This document shows positions 23,997 to 32,800 of a stretch of 62,252 bases of DNA, in pieces. The DNA comes from Kiritimatiellia bacterium (GTDB lineage Bacteria > Verrucomicrobiota > Kiritimatiellia > JAFGHX01): positions 1 to 62,252 of the forward strand of contig JAFGHX010000131.1 of NCBI GenBank assembly GCA_016929905.1, read 5' to 3'. The notes under the pieces are model-generated. The model saw nothing but the letters and a program-made list of their open reading frames with translations. It was not told the origin of the DNA and ran no database searches. The position numbers were made by a program, and so were the translations under genes. Positions within the stretch are counted from its first letter, which is position 1, and every line of letters begins with the position of its first letter.

Positions 23997-24299
23997 ATGG
24001 AGTCCGAAGAAAGCCGAGTGCCCTGCATGGCGAGTGTCGAACAACACGACGGCAGAGAGATCCGATGCCGGAAACTGGGGCATCCGGTGCCGTTCAGCTA
24101 CTGCCGCCGGGAAGCGAACGGGCGGCTCTGTGCGCGGATCCTCGATTGCTGGTGGGAGTACTTCGATGTGCGCGCGTTTCTCGCAAACCACGCGGCGGAG
24201 GCGCTGCGCGAACTCGAACAGCGCTCGCCCCAGCCCAGAATCGGCTCAATCGTCGACCTGATCCGCCAGGCGAGGGAATCAATGAAAAATGAAGAATGA
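23997..24299 (+). CDS. Small cysteine-containing protein of unknown function (100 aa)
   Basis: The central part (IRCRKLGHPVPFSYCRREANGRLCARILDCWWEYFDV) has four cysteines in a compact pattern suggesting a metal site, followed by an amphipathic helical tail. No family can be named. Starts at 23997 or 24027 are both possible; neither has a strong ribosome site. The last five codons and stop (MKNEE*) are encoded inside the heptamer repeat at 24284, so the C-terminus has been rewritten or extended by the repeat. Confidence 0.55.
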   Translation: MESEESRVPCMASVEQHDGREIRCRKLGHPVPFSYCRREANGRLCARILDCWWEYFDVRAFLANHAAEALRELEQRSPQPRIGSIVDLIRQARESMKNEE

Positions 24300-24349
24300 A
24301 GAATGGTTCTTGTCATTTTTCACTTTTCACTTTTCATTCTTCATTCTCC
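24284..24349. repeat. Heptamer inverted repeat element
   Basis: Left arm: GAAAAAT, GAAGAAT, GAAGAAT (24284-24304). Short loop. Right arm: ATTTTTC, ACTTTTC, ACTTTTC, ATTCTTC, ATTCTCC (24315-24349). The arms are complementary and would fold as a hairpin. The left arm contains the stop codon of the upstream gene and the right arm abuts the stop codon of the convergent gene at 24350, so it may also work as a bidirectional terminator. Confidence 0.85.
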
Positions 24350-25537
24350 TCACCGCCGCCGGCCCCAGCCCTGGCAGGATTTGCACATGACGACGCCCTC
24401 GCCGTGGCACTGGGGGCAGGGCGCGCCCTGGTCGGTGCCCGTCCCGTTGCAGCGCGAGCACGTGGTCAGGCCCTGGCCCTCGCACCGCGAACACATCGGC
24501 AATTCCCCGGTCCCGTCGCACTGGGTGCACAGTTGCTTGCCCGTTCCCTTGCATGGATCGCAGGGCAGCCAGGTCTTGCCCCGGCAGGTGTCGCACACGA
24601 CACGACCACTCCCCGTGCATCTCGGACAGACCCGGGTCAAGGGTGTGTTCCGCACCGTGGTCCGCTCCTTACCGGAACCGCCGCAGACCGGACAGACCTG
24701 TTCTCCGCCCACGCAGCCGGGGTTGGAGCATTTCGTCTTGCCGGCTCCGCCGCAGGCGGTGCAGGCTGAGAAGCCCAGCCCGGCGCAGGCGGGGCAGGGG
24801 GACCCGAACGCCTTCTTCATGGCCACCGTGCTGCGAACGGTGAGCCGCGCCTTGACCGGCGGGGGCAGCCAGATGTCGCTGAGCTGTTCGAACCCTCTCC
24901 GTTTCTGAATGTGGACGTATTCTCGGAGGTACTTGGCTTGGTCCAGCTTGATCTTGCTCGTCGAACGCCAGGCGCGAAGGTAACCGTCACCCATGCAGCA
25001 GGGGCAGGAAGGCCCGAAGACCTTCTGCTGGCTCGGGGTGCCGTCCAGCGACAACATCTGGACGGTCTTCTGGCCCGTGCCCCCGCAGACGGGACAGGTC
25101 CTCTGCACGTGACGCAGCTTGGCCCTGCAGTTCTCCACCAGTCGCAGGAGCTGCCCGTAACGTGCCCCGCGGCGGGCTTCGCTGACCAACGCGTTCAGCG
25201 CCATGGCGTTGCGCCCGAAGAAGTAGGCGAGCCAGTATTCTTTCTTCTCGTAGTACTGGCTGGCCGTCAGGAACTCCCGGGCCGCCGTCTCTTCTTCAAG
25301 CTGCCCCTCCTCCCCGGCCGCGGGCGCCGGCTCCGCAACGACCGCTTCATCGGCAGCGGTTGCGGCCGCGGGCTCCGCGGCCGGCAGTTCGGCCTGGCAG
25401 TGGGGGCAGACTGAAGCGCCCGGCTCGTACTCGTGCCCGCACTTGGGACATACGAGCACCGCGCCCAAGGCTGCGCACAGGCAACAGAACAGCACGGCGG
25501 CAACCACTCCCCACGAAGGTATTTTTTTCCTCGGCAT
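24350..25537 (-). CDS. Exported zinc-finger protein with tandem CxxCxGxG repeats
   Basis: The 395-residue product has a signal sequence or N-terminal anchor (WGVVAAVLFCCLCAALGAVL), a zinc ribbon (CPKCGHEYEPGASVCPHC, 30-47), a helical TPR-like segment (about 85-145), and then an extended array of DnaJ-type CxxCxGxG motifs. One lies at about 148-155, and some ten consecutive ones fill 245-395 to the C-terminus. DnaJ itself has four and is cytoplasmic; there is no J domain here. Predicted location is periplasm or membrane face. A role as thiol/zinc-dependent chaperone or redox scaffold is inference. CTGGAGGG precedes the start; it is 21 bases after the SIMPL gene. Confidence 0.7.
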   Translation of the reverse strand: MPRKKIPSWGVVAAVLFCCLCAALGAVLVCPKCGHEYEPGASVCPHCQAELPAAEPAAATAADEAVVAEPAPAAGEEGQLEEETAAREFLTASQYYEKKEYWLAYFFGRNAMALNALVSEARRGARYGQLLRLVENCRAKLRHVQRTCPVCGGTGQKTVQMLSLDGTPSQQKVFGPSCPCCMGDGYLRAWRSTSKIKLDQAKYLREYVHIQKRRGFEQLSDIWLPPPVKARLTVRSTVAMKKAFGSPCPACAGLGFSACTACGGAGKTKCSNPGCVGGEQVCPVCGGSGKERTTVRNTPLTRVCPRCTGSGRVVCDTCRGKTWLPCDPCKGTGKQLCTQCDGTGELPMCSRCEGQGLTTCSRCNGTGTDQGAPCPQCHGEGVVMCKSCQGWGRRR

Positions 25538-25558
25538 GGCGGCCCTCCAGGGTCCAGG

Positions 25559-26257
25559 TCAATTCATCAGTTCGAACGTGACTTCCACACGCGACCGGAT
25601 CGTGACGGGCTCGGGCAGTAGCGTTTGATTCTGTGTCAGCCCGAGCTCATCGATGAGCAGCGCCGGCGCGCCCGTAGCATCGCGCAGGACGGCGCTCTGG
25701 ACCTTGCCCAGATTCACGGATAGCTGCCGGGCGAGCAGGGCCGCGCTGTTCTTGGCGTCAATGACTGCCAGTTGCGTCGCCTTCGCCCGCAGTTCCGCTT
25801 CGCGCGTGGTGTGGAAGGTCACCCCCTTGATATTATTGATGCCGCTCTTGATCGCCGTTTCGACGACCGCATCGATCTTCGCGAGGTCACGCACCACCAC
25901 CGTCAGGTCCACGTTGAGGTCGCAGTAATCGGAGAACTCCTGGCTGCCTTTGCCTTTGGTGTACTGAGAGGAGACCTTGATCTGTGTCGTGCGCACGTCG
26001 GCCTTGTGGACGCCGAGCCTGGCCAGAGACTCCATGAGTTTACCCGTCTTTCTGTCTGCTTCCGCTTTGGCCTGCGCGTGGCTGCGGTCGCGGATGAAGA
26101 GGCCCATAGTCAGCTTCGCAACGTCCGGTTGAACCGTCGCCTCACCCTCGCCCTGCACGGTCACGTGCCGAAGCTGGGGCTGCGGTAGCGAGGCTGCGCG
26201 GGCACAAACCGCGACGAGAAGCACCGGGGCGATCAGGAGCGCAGCAGTCCGTTTCAT
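25559..26257 (-). CDS. SIMPL domain (DUF541) protein
   Basis: The 232-residue protein has a signal peptide (residues 1-21, ending CARA) and the whole SIMPL fold: VTVQGEGEATVQPDVAKLTMGL at the start, KADVRTTQIKVSSQY in the middle, and EPVTIRSRVEVTFEL at the end. Members are periplasmic or outer-membrane-associated oligomers (BP26/Omp28-like) of uncertain function, linked to oxidative stress in some bacteria. It probably forms an operon with the CxxCxGxG protein 21 bases downstream. GGAGGAATC precedes the start. Confidence 0.88.
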   Translation of the reverse strand: MKRTAALLIAPVLLVAVCARAASLPQPQLRHVTVQGEGEATVQPDVAKLTMGLFIRDRSHAQAKAEADRKTGKLMESLARLGVHKADVRTTQIKVSSQYTKGKGSQEFSDYCDLNVDLTVVVRDLAKIDAVVETAIKSGINNIKGVTFHTTREAELRAKATQLAVIDAKNSAALLARQLSVNLGKVQSAVLRDATGAPALLIDELGLTQNQTLLPEPVTIRSRVEVTFELMN

Positions 26258-26291
26258 GTGGATTCCTCCGGATGCGATTCGCAGTTGTCGA

Positions 26292-26310
26292 CCCCGCCTC
26301 CGCGGCGGGG
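26292..26310 (-). terminator. Short GC hairpin between the AAA+ regulator and SIMPL genes
   Basis: CCCCGCC (26292-26298) pairs with GGCGGGG (26304-26310). It lies immediately beside the dodecamer array and 44 bases past the regulator's stop on the minus strand. There is no U-tract. Confidence 0.4.
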
Positions 26311-26315
26311 ATCTC

Positions 26316-26351
26316 GAGCAAGTTCCCGAGTAAGTTTTCGAGCAGGTTTCA
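26316..26351. repeat. Dodecamer repeat locus 3 (3 units)
   Basis: Three units, GAGCAAGTTCCC, GAGTAAGTTTTC and GAGCAGGTTTCA, more diverged than loci 1 and 2. The array ends two bases before the stop codon of the AAA+ regulator, as locus 1 ends just before the MFS stop. Confidence 0.75.
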
Positions 26352-26353
26352 GG

Positions 26354-28834
26354 CTAGCGGCCTCCTTTCTTGCCGAGCGAGAACCAGGATCGCTTCCGGT
26401 CCGGCGTCGCTTCGGGTTCGGGGCGCGGCGGCACGGTGTTGCTCAACGCGAAGTAGTAGGACCGGGAGGAAGCGCTGGGTTCGACGCGGACAACGAACCC
26501 CTCGTCGCACAGGGTCTTGAGATCCTGTGTGGCGGTATTGGGCGAGACGCCGAGCACGCGGGTGACCTCGCTGCGCGTGAGCGTCTTGTGGTGGAGGAAC
26601 AGCTCGCGGAGCCGCTCGATCCGGCGCAGGCGCGACTTGCCGCCGCGCAGAAGGGCCCCGACATCCCCTTGTCCCTTGGCCGGAGCCGGACGCGGTGCGG
26701 CGTCGTCTCGGCCGGCCGCCGGCGGCTTGGCGGGCACACTCTTCGCTTTGCGCACCGTGGGCCGCGAAGGCGGCACCGTGTCTTCCATGGGCCGCTTCGG
26801 GACCGGTTGCCCGCCGGCATCGCGCAGGTTCACATCCAGGTCTTTCAGGTCGTAGGCGAGTTTGTCGGAGTTGATCAGGCGCATGCGCTCGATGACGTTG
26901 CGCAGTTCCCGCACGTTACCCGGCCAGTCGTGGCGGGTGAGCGCCTCAGCCAGTTCGGGCGAGAGCGACGCGTGTTCGCCGGCCGGCCGGCCCAGGTCCA
27001 GGAAATGGCGGGCCAGGGTCAAGATGTCCTCGGCCCGGTCCCGCAGCGGCGCGACATGAATCTCGAGCCGTCTCAGCCGAAAGAGAAGGTCTTTTCGGAA
27101 AGTGCCGGCCGAGGCGCGGGCTTCCAGATCGGCGTTGGTGGCGAACACAACCCGGCAGACGACGCGCCGGGTCAGGGAGCTGCCGACTGGCCGGATTTCG
27201 CCGGTCTCGAGCACGCGGAGCAGGGCGAGCTGCAGGTGATTGGAGATGTCGCCGATTTCGTCCAGAAACAGCGTACCGTCGGCGGCCTCTTCAAACACGC
27301 CGCGCCGTGCCTTGACGGCGCCGCTGAAGGCGCCTTTCTCATGGCCGAACAGCTCCGATTCCAGCAGCGTTTCGGAGATCGCCCCGCAGTTGATGGCGAT
27401 GAACGGGCGGTCGCGACGCGGGCTGGCGTCGTGCAGGGCGCGGGCGACCAGCTCCTTGCCCGTGCCCGTTTCGCCCGTGACGAAGACGGGCACGTCCAGG
27501 GGTGCGAAACGCAGGATCGCCTCCCGGACCGCGGCAATGGTCGCGCTGCGTCCCTCCAGGCGGCCCGTGCCCGTGGCGGCTGGCCCCTGCGAGCCGCCCG
27601 TTTCGGACGGGTGCGGCGCCGGCGCCGCGTGAGCGGGCGACGCGGCTTCGACGGCTCTGGCCAGGCGCACGAGTTCGCGCGGCGCCAGTTCGCAGGCCAG
27701 CCGCAACTCGAAGTCGAGCCGGCCCTCCGCCTGGTAGTGCTCCATGGCCTTGAGCGCGGCTCCGAAATGCTGGGCGGCCACTTCGCGATGGCCCGCCAGC
27801 AGCTCGACCCGGGCGAGAAAGAAATCGTCGAGGTAGTGCTCGTTGCCCCGCGCACGGCGCATGTCCAGCACGCGCCGCGCCGCTTCCCCGTGCCCCGCCG
27901 ACAGCTCGGCGCGCACCAGATCAAACGAGAAAAACCCGTGCCGGAAGACGAATCGGTCGCTCTCCTTCGCCGCCAGCCGTGCCCAACGCAGGGCATCGTC
28001 GGGACGGCGGGCCAGCAGGCAGCGCGTCACGGCCGCCTGCGGAGGCGCCACGCTGGAATCCGGCGCCGGCAGATTCCCGATGCGGCTGCCTCGTGTGTCC
28101 CGGATGAGGCCGAACAGATCCTCGTATTCTCGGAACGTGTTGGCCGAGTGCGCGTCCAGGTGCGTGGCCTCCTCGTTCAGCACCGGCATCAGCGACGCCG
28201 CCCGCTCCGTATCGCCCGTCTCGACCGCATTGATGAACCGCAGCAGAACCACGCTCGCCCGCATGAACGGTGTCGCCGAACGGGCTGACAACCAATCCAG
28301 ATCGGTTTCGATTTCCAACGCGCGCCCCAGTCGCGCCAGCAGGTAGGCCAGCTCCAGCACGTGAAATTGGCGGCGGGGTGAATCCAGCGGCAGGCATGCC
28401 AGCACTTCTTTCAGTATGTGTTCCCGCCGTACTTTGTTCCCCTCGCAGCTCGCCAGAAAGCCTTCCACCGTCAGAAGGTAGCTCCGTACTTCCGCCAGCG
28501 TATCCTCCGAGAGCAATGCTTCGGCTCGGTGCAGCAGCGCTGTGGCCTCCACTATCCGCCCCAGACTCCCCGAAACCTCCGCCCAGCTGCCGAAGAACAG
28601 AATCGCCAGCTCTGGATCCATCTCCGCAATGGGAGCCTGCTGTGCCGCCGCCAGCGCCGCTTCGGCCGTTTGCTTCCCGCTGAGAAACTCCTGCAAGGCC
28701 ACCAACGCCTGGCCCGCCGGCTCACCTGATACGTCCGACCGGCGCAGAATCGTGAGCAGCTCCTCCTCACTCTCGGCAAAACGCGCCGCCACAGGATGAT
28801 GTTGGCTTCCTCTTTCCCTGTCGCTCCCCTTCAT
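26354..28834 (-). CDS. Sigma54-type AAA+ transcriptional activator with TPR-like sensor and winged-helix C-terminus
   Basis: This 826-residue protein (start 28834; an ATG at 28855 is the alternative) has three parts. Residues 1-430 are helical TPR-like repeats. Residues about 430-665 are an enhancer-binding AAA+ domain with Walker A GETGTGKE (about 452), the sigma54-contact loop as GAFSGA (canonical GAFTGA), and Walker [11 protein letters not shown]. After a Pro/Ala/Lys-rich linker, residues about 735-800 form a DeoR-like winged helix ([36 protein letters not shown]). Bacterial enhancer-binding proteins normally carry a Fis-type HTH, so this C-terminus is unusual. It diverges from a near-consensus -24/-12 promoter and probably activates the lipoprotein/giant-protein genes. 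Confidence 0.85.
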   Translation of the reverse strand: MKGSDRERGSQHHPVAARFAESEEELLTILRRSDVSGEPAGQALVALQEFLSGKQTAEAALAAAQQAPIAEMDPELAILFFGSWAEVSGSLGRIVEATALLHRAEALLSEDTLAEVRSYLLTVEGFLASCEGNKVRREHILKEVLACLPLDSPRRQFHVLELAYLLARLGRALEIETDLDWLSARSATPFMRASVVLLRFINAVETGDTERAASLMPVLNEEATHLDAHSANTFREYEDLFGLIRDTRGSRIGNLPAPDSSVAPPQAAVTRCLLARRPDDALRWARLAAKESDRFVFRHGFFSFDLVRAELSAGHGEAARRVLDMRRARGNEHYLDDFFLARVELLAGHREVAAQHFGAALKAMEHYQAEGRLDFELRLACELAPRELVRLARAVEAASPAHAAPAPHPSETGGSQGPAATGTGRLEGRSATIAAVREAILRFAPLDVPVFVTGETGTGKELVARALHDASPRRDRPFIAINCGAISETLLESELFGHEKGAFSGAVKARRGVFEEAADGTLFLDEIGDISNHLQLALLRVLETGEIRPVGSSLTRRVVCRVVFATNADLEARASAGTFRKDLLFRLRRLEIHVAPLRDRAEDILTLARHFLDLGRPAGEHASLSPELAEALTRHDWPGNVRELRNVIERMRLINSDKLAYDLKDLDVNLRDAGGQPVPKRPMEDTVPPSRPTVRKAKSVPAKPPAAGRDDAAPRPAPAKGQGDVGALLRGGKSRLRRIERLRELFLHHKTLTRSEVTRVLGVSPNTATQDLKTLCDEGFVVRVEPSASSRSYYFALSNTVPPRPEPEATPDRKRSWFSLGKKGGR

Positions 28835-28851
28835 ATCCTTACTTCTTGCAT

Positions 28852-28970
28852 GCATGATGAACGCATCATGCGCCCAAATTCATGCCGGGTCAACCACTAC
28901 TTCTTTGGAAACGCATGACTTGCCGAACAATGAGCATGAAACGTGCCAATTTCGCCGGCTGCGGCATGAT
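28852..28970 (+). promoter_or_regulatory. Cluster of five GCATGA half-sites (putative activator sites)
   Basis: A perfect dyad GCATGATG-AACG-CATCATGC (28852-28871) overlaps the alternative start of the AAA+ regulator. Further direct copies are GCATGAC (28913), GCATGAA (28934) and GCATGAT (28964), spaced 21 and 30 bases (near-whole helical turns). The dyad lies about 110 bases upstream of the -24/-12 promoter, the usual distance for an enhancer. Binding by the adjacent regulator is inferred. Confidence 0.5.
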
Positions 28971-28986
28971 TGGCACAGTTTGTGCT
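28943..28986 (+). promoter_or_regulatory. Sigma54 (-24/-12) promoter with overlapping dyad
   Basis: TGGCACAGTTTGTGCT (28971-28986) has GG at 28972-28973 and GC at 28984-28985, exactly ten bases apart, and matches the -24 box TGGCAC completely. The -12 box is GTGC instead of TTGC. A dyad GTGCCAAT (28943-28950) / ATTGGCAC (28969-28976) overlaps the -24 box. It points towards the lipoprotein gene at 29207, giving a leader of about 210 bases. The remaining 28987-29206 shows no gene. Confidence 0.6.
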
Positions 28987-29206
28987 CAATTACCAAGTGG
29001 AAGGCAGTTGCGAGCGAGCAGGGGAGCCGCGAATGGGCTTGTAGTCGCGCGAACAGTTCAGTCAGAGGCGACAATTCAGGACGACCAGGTATCCTGGGGT
29101 ATGAAGGCGGACGAAATCGAGAAGAGCGAGGTTGGGAACGGGAGATTTCGCACGCATTGGCGCCGCGCCTGGCACAGGTGCTGCAAGACATGGGGAGGGA
29201 TACGCT

Positions 29207-29560
29207 ATGAGGACGAGGTTCCTGGTCGGAATGGGGGTGTTGGGGTTGGTTGTTGCGGGTTGTGTCGCGTTTTGCACGGCCGAAACCAGGATTGAGCCGC
29301 CGGACGTGGGAGGGACACTGGAATTACTGAGCGGTATGGAGGGTAGGCGCGGCACAGTGTTGGCCTACCACGAGCCAAGCCGATGCCTGTTGGTGTATGG
29401 GCACACGGACGAGGGCATCAAGCTGCTGCAGATCAAGAAACTGAACGTCGACCTCATGCTGGCCGCTCGCGTAGGAGAAATGCCTTATCGGTCAAAGGGC
29501 TACGACGTTGCGGACATCCAGCGTCAGCTCGAGCAACTGGTCAAGAGGGCCAGGAAATAG
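29207..29560 (+). CDS. Small predicted lipoprotein (117 aa)
   Basis: Start at 29207 is set by GGGGAGGGA six bases upstream. The N-terminus is a lipoprotein signal (LVGMGVLGLVVAGC, lipobox VAGC with Cys19). The mature part is about 98 residues with mixed beta strands and a basic amphipathic C-terminal helix (VADIQRQLEQLVKRARK). No family recognised. It is the first gene downstream of the -24/-12 promoter and ends before a strong hairpin. A role in the envelope together with the giant secreted protein is possible. Confidence 0.6.
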   Translation: MRTRFLVGMGVLGLVVAGCVAFCTAETRIEPPDVGGTLELLSGMEGRRGTVLAYHEPSRCLLVYGHTDEGIKLLQIKKLNVDLMLAARVGEMPYRSKGYDVADIQRQLEQLVKRARK

Positions 29561-29629
29561 GGTTGACGTTCGCATTCATTGGCGGTTTGGCCTGTTTGTC
29601 GGATTGTCCTGAAACAGGCGGGAAAGCGG

Positions 29630-29680
29630 GCATTCGGCGGGGTTTCGCCTGTTGGGAACCCCGCCGAATGCGCTTGATTT
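29630..29680 (+). terminator. Rho-independent terminator after the lipoprotein gene
   Basis: A perfect 15-bp stem (29630-29644 with 29657-29671; GCATTCGGCGGGGTT and its complement) with a 12-base loop is followed by GCTTGATTTTT. It separates the lipoprotein from the giant gene, though the T-run is shared with the next promoter. Confidence 0.75.
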
Positions 29681-29702
29681 TTCGGGTCAAAATGGGTATA
29701 GT
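29674..29702 (+). promoter_or_regulatory. Sigma70-type promoter for the giant surface protein
   Basis: TTGATT, 17-base spacer, TATAGT, then GCC. It begins right at the foot of the terminator hairpin and gives a 5' leader of about 185 bases before the start at 29894. The TATAGTGC form is the same as in the response-regulator promoter at 20481. The other 190 bases of this gap show nothing recognisable. Confidence 0.6.
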
Positions 29703-29893
29703 GCCATGCGTTTGCCGAGGCCCCCAATGCAAACCTGGGACCGGGACGGGCCGGTTTCGGGAACGGGAAGGTTAGGTCGAGATCAGCGACTCATCCTTCG
29801 CACCGTCACGCGCGGTTCCCCACCCGTGAGGTGCGTCTGTGCGGGCCTGCCTATCGGCGTACGTGTCTTTTCCTCAGGGTGGAACGGGGTAGG

Positions 29894-32800
29894 ATGAGCC
29901 AAACGGGAACGTCATTGCATGGCAACCGCGTAGTGCTGCCGGTATGCTTGGCTGCCTTCTGTCTGAGTGCCTGCCTGCTGCTGCAGCCTGCGGCTGCCGA
30001 GATCGTGATCAACGAGATCATGTATCACCCCACCAACGCCGTCACCGACACGGAATACATCGAGCTGTACAATCCCGGCCCCTCGCCTGTGGATCTCTCC
30101 GCCTATCGATTCGACAACGGGGTGGAATACGAATTTCCGGCCGGGACAGCGATCGATTCGGGCCGCTACCTGGTGGTGTGTGAGAAGACGGCGGATTTCG
30201 CTGCCGTCTATCCCGGTGTAACGAACATCCTGGGGAACTGGTCGGGCAGCTTGGACAACGGGGGCGAGCGGGTCACTCTGTCGCGGCTGGACGGCGGACT
30301 GTGGGTGACGGCGGACACTGTGGACTATGACGACCGCGGCGAATGGCCGGATCCGCCGGATGGGGAAGGGCCTTCGCTGGAACTGGTTCATCCCGGTTAC
30401 GACAACGCCTACGGGGAGACGTGGGCGGCGTCGAGCGGGTTGGGCACGCCGGGTGCGGCGAACAGTGCCTACGTCGCGGCGCCTGCTCCGATCGTCGTGG
30501 ACGTGGCGCACGATCCGCCGCTGCCCTTTGGCGGCGCGGCGCTGACGGTTTCGGCGCGTGTATTCGGGCATGATGCCTCTCCGTTGACCGTCATGCTGCG
30601 CTATCGGCGCGACCAGCTTCCCGCGGGCGCCTACGCGGAGACCGCGATGCTCGACGACGGTGTGCACGAGGACGGCGAAGACGGCGACGGCATCTATGCG
30701 GCGATCGTTCCCGGCCTGAGTACGGGCTCCGTACTGGATTTCCAGATCGCCGTGACCAACGCGGGCGGCCCTTCCGCCGTTGCCCCGGCCGGCGCGCCGG
30801 CGCAGACGTTCCTGTGCTGGTTCGGTGACGATGCGCTTTATACGGGCGAGTTTCTCACGTACCACATTCTTCTGACGCAGGCGAACCGCACCGATCTCGA
30901 GACGCGGGATGTGACCTCGAACGTGCTGTTGGACAGTACGGTGATCTTGTCCGACGGCCGCATCTTCTACAATTGCGGGATTCGGTACCGCGGCTCGAGT
31001 TCGCGGCTCAGCTACACGGGCCCGAAAAGCTACCGCATCGAGCTGCCGCGCGGCGAGAAGATCGACGGGTTCCGGGAACTGAACCTGAACGCATGCAATC
31101 CGCTGCTCCAGCATCTGGGCATGGGTGCATTCGCGGACAACGGGCTGCTGGCGCCGCGGACCCGGGTCTGCCGGCTTTGGCTGAACAACGATCTGCAGAC
31201 GCAGTCCGGCGAGGCTTGGCTCGACGAGTCGAAGGGGGGCGTCTACGTCCAAGTGGACAAGATCGGGCAGGACTTCGTGGAGCGGGACTATCCCGGCGCG
31301 GACTGGGGCAATCTGTACCGCAACGGGGATTTGGTGTGGCACGGAACGGATCCGGCCGCCTACGCCAGTGCCGGGTACGTCAAGGAGACGAACGTCGAAG
31401 CGAACGATTACACGGACGTGCGCGACATGTGCGCGGTACTCAACGACCCGCCGAACTCCGCCTTTCCCGCCGGGCTCGACGCCCACGTGAACGTCGAGGA
31501 ATGGATCACCTATTTCGCCACGCATACGGTCCTCAACAACAACGAGAACGGCATCGCGAATACGTCCGCCAGCGACTACTACCATTATCACGATCCGACG
31601 CACGGCCAGTGCGACCTGTTGCCCTGGGACATGGACTCGGTGATTGATATGAGCGGCTCCTCCTGGAGCTGCTGCACGACGAACAAATCGATCTGGATGC
31701 AGACCGTGCCGGTGCTCGCGCATTTCCTGCGCCACCCGCAGATCGCGCCGCGGTACGTCGCGCGCGTGGTCGAGACGCTGGAGACGGTCGCCAGTGTCGC
31801 CAACATGCAGAAGCACTTCGACTCGATGGGCTCGGCGCTCTCGCCGAGTTTCCGGAGCAAGCTGGAGAACAGCCTGGCCGCCCGTTCGGCGTTTCTCATG
31901 GACGAGATCAACTTCGACCTGACCGCCGAGGCTGGGGGCGCGGCCACGGGCAAGGTGGCCTATACCAGCAGTTCCACCGTGTCGCTTTCCGGTCTGGCGC
32001 CGCAGCCGAACATCTTCAGCGTGCGTGTGAACGGAAGCGCCGCCACCTGGAATCCATACGCCGGGACATGGTCCATGAGCGGGGTGGCCCTGGCCGCCGG
32101 CATGAACCGCATTCGGGTCGAAGCGTGTGACGGGGACGGTTTCGTGCGGGACGCGCTCACCTTTGACCTGGTGTCCACGGCCAGCACGACGACGCGCAGC
32201 GGCACGCTTTCGGGCCATACCACCTGGAGCCCGAGCCTGGGCGTGGTGCGCGTCTCGGGCGACGTCACGATCCCGTCGGGCAGCACGCTGACGATCGCGG
32301 CGGGCACGACCGTGATGCTGGACGCGGGCGTATCGATTCGCATGATGGGCGGCGTACTGGACGTGCAGGGGAGCGAAGCGGCCAATGTCTGTTTTCTGCC
32401 GTGGGACGGCAATACGGCCTGGGGCCAGCTCCACGCGGATGGGGCGGCGGCTTCGATGAGCATCCGGTATGCCGACGTGGTGGGCGGCCAGCTCTTTGTG
32501 ACCAACAGCGCGCCGCTCACGGCGGAGGACAGCCTGCTGCGCGATTACGAGGGCAACATCGTGGAGGGGCAGGGCGGCGGGTTGGTGACGATCCGCCGCT
32601 GCCGGCTGCATGCGTTCTACGAGACGCACCTGCGCGACACGCCGCTGCTGGCGGAATACTCGCTGTTCGAGAACTACGCGGGCGACGCGATCGACTGCGC
32701 GGACACCGGTGTGCAGACCCATACGATCCGGCGCTGCACGGCGCGCCATGCGCACGGCGGCTCGGCGGACGGCATTGATTTCGAGCCGGTCCGCCATGCG

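Noticed and set aside
28854..29206. Short plus-strand ORFs between the AAA+ regulator and the lipoprotein gene
   Set aside because: No ribosome sites, unremarkable composition, and they cover the promoter and operator signals.
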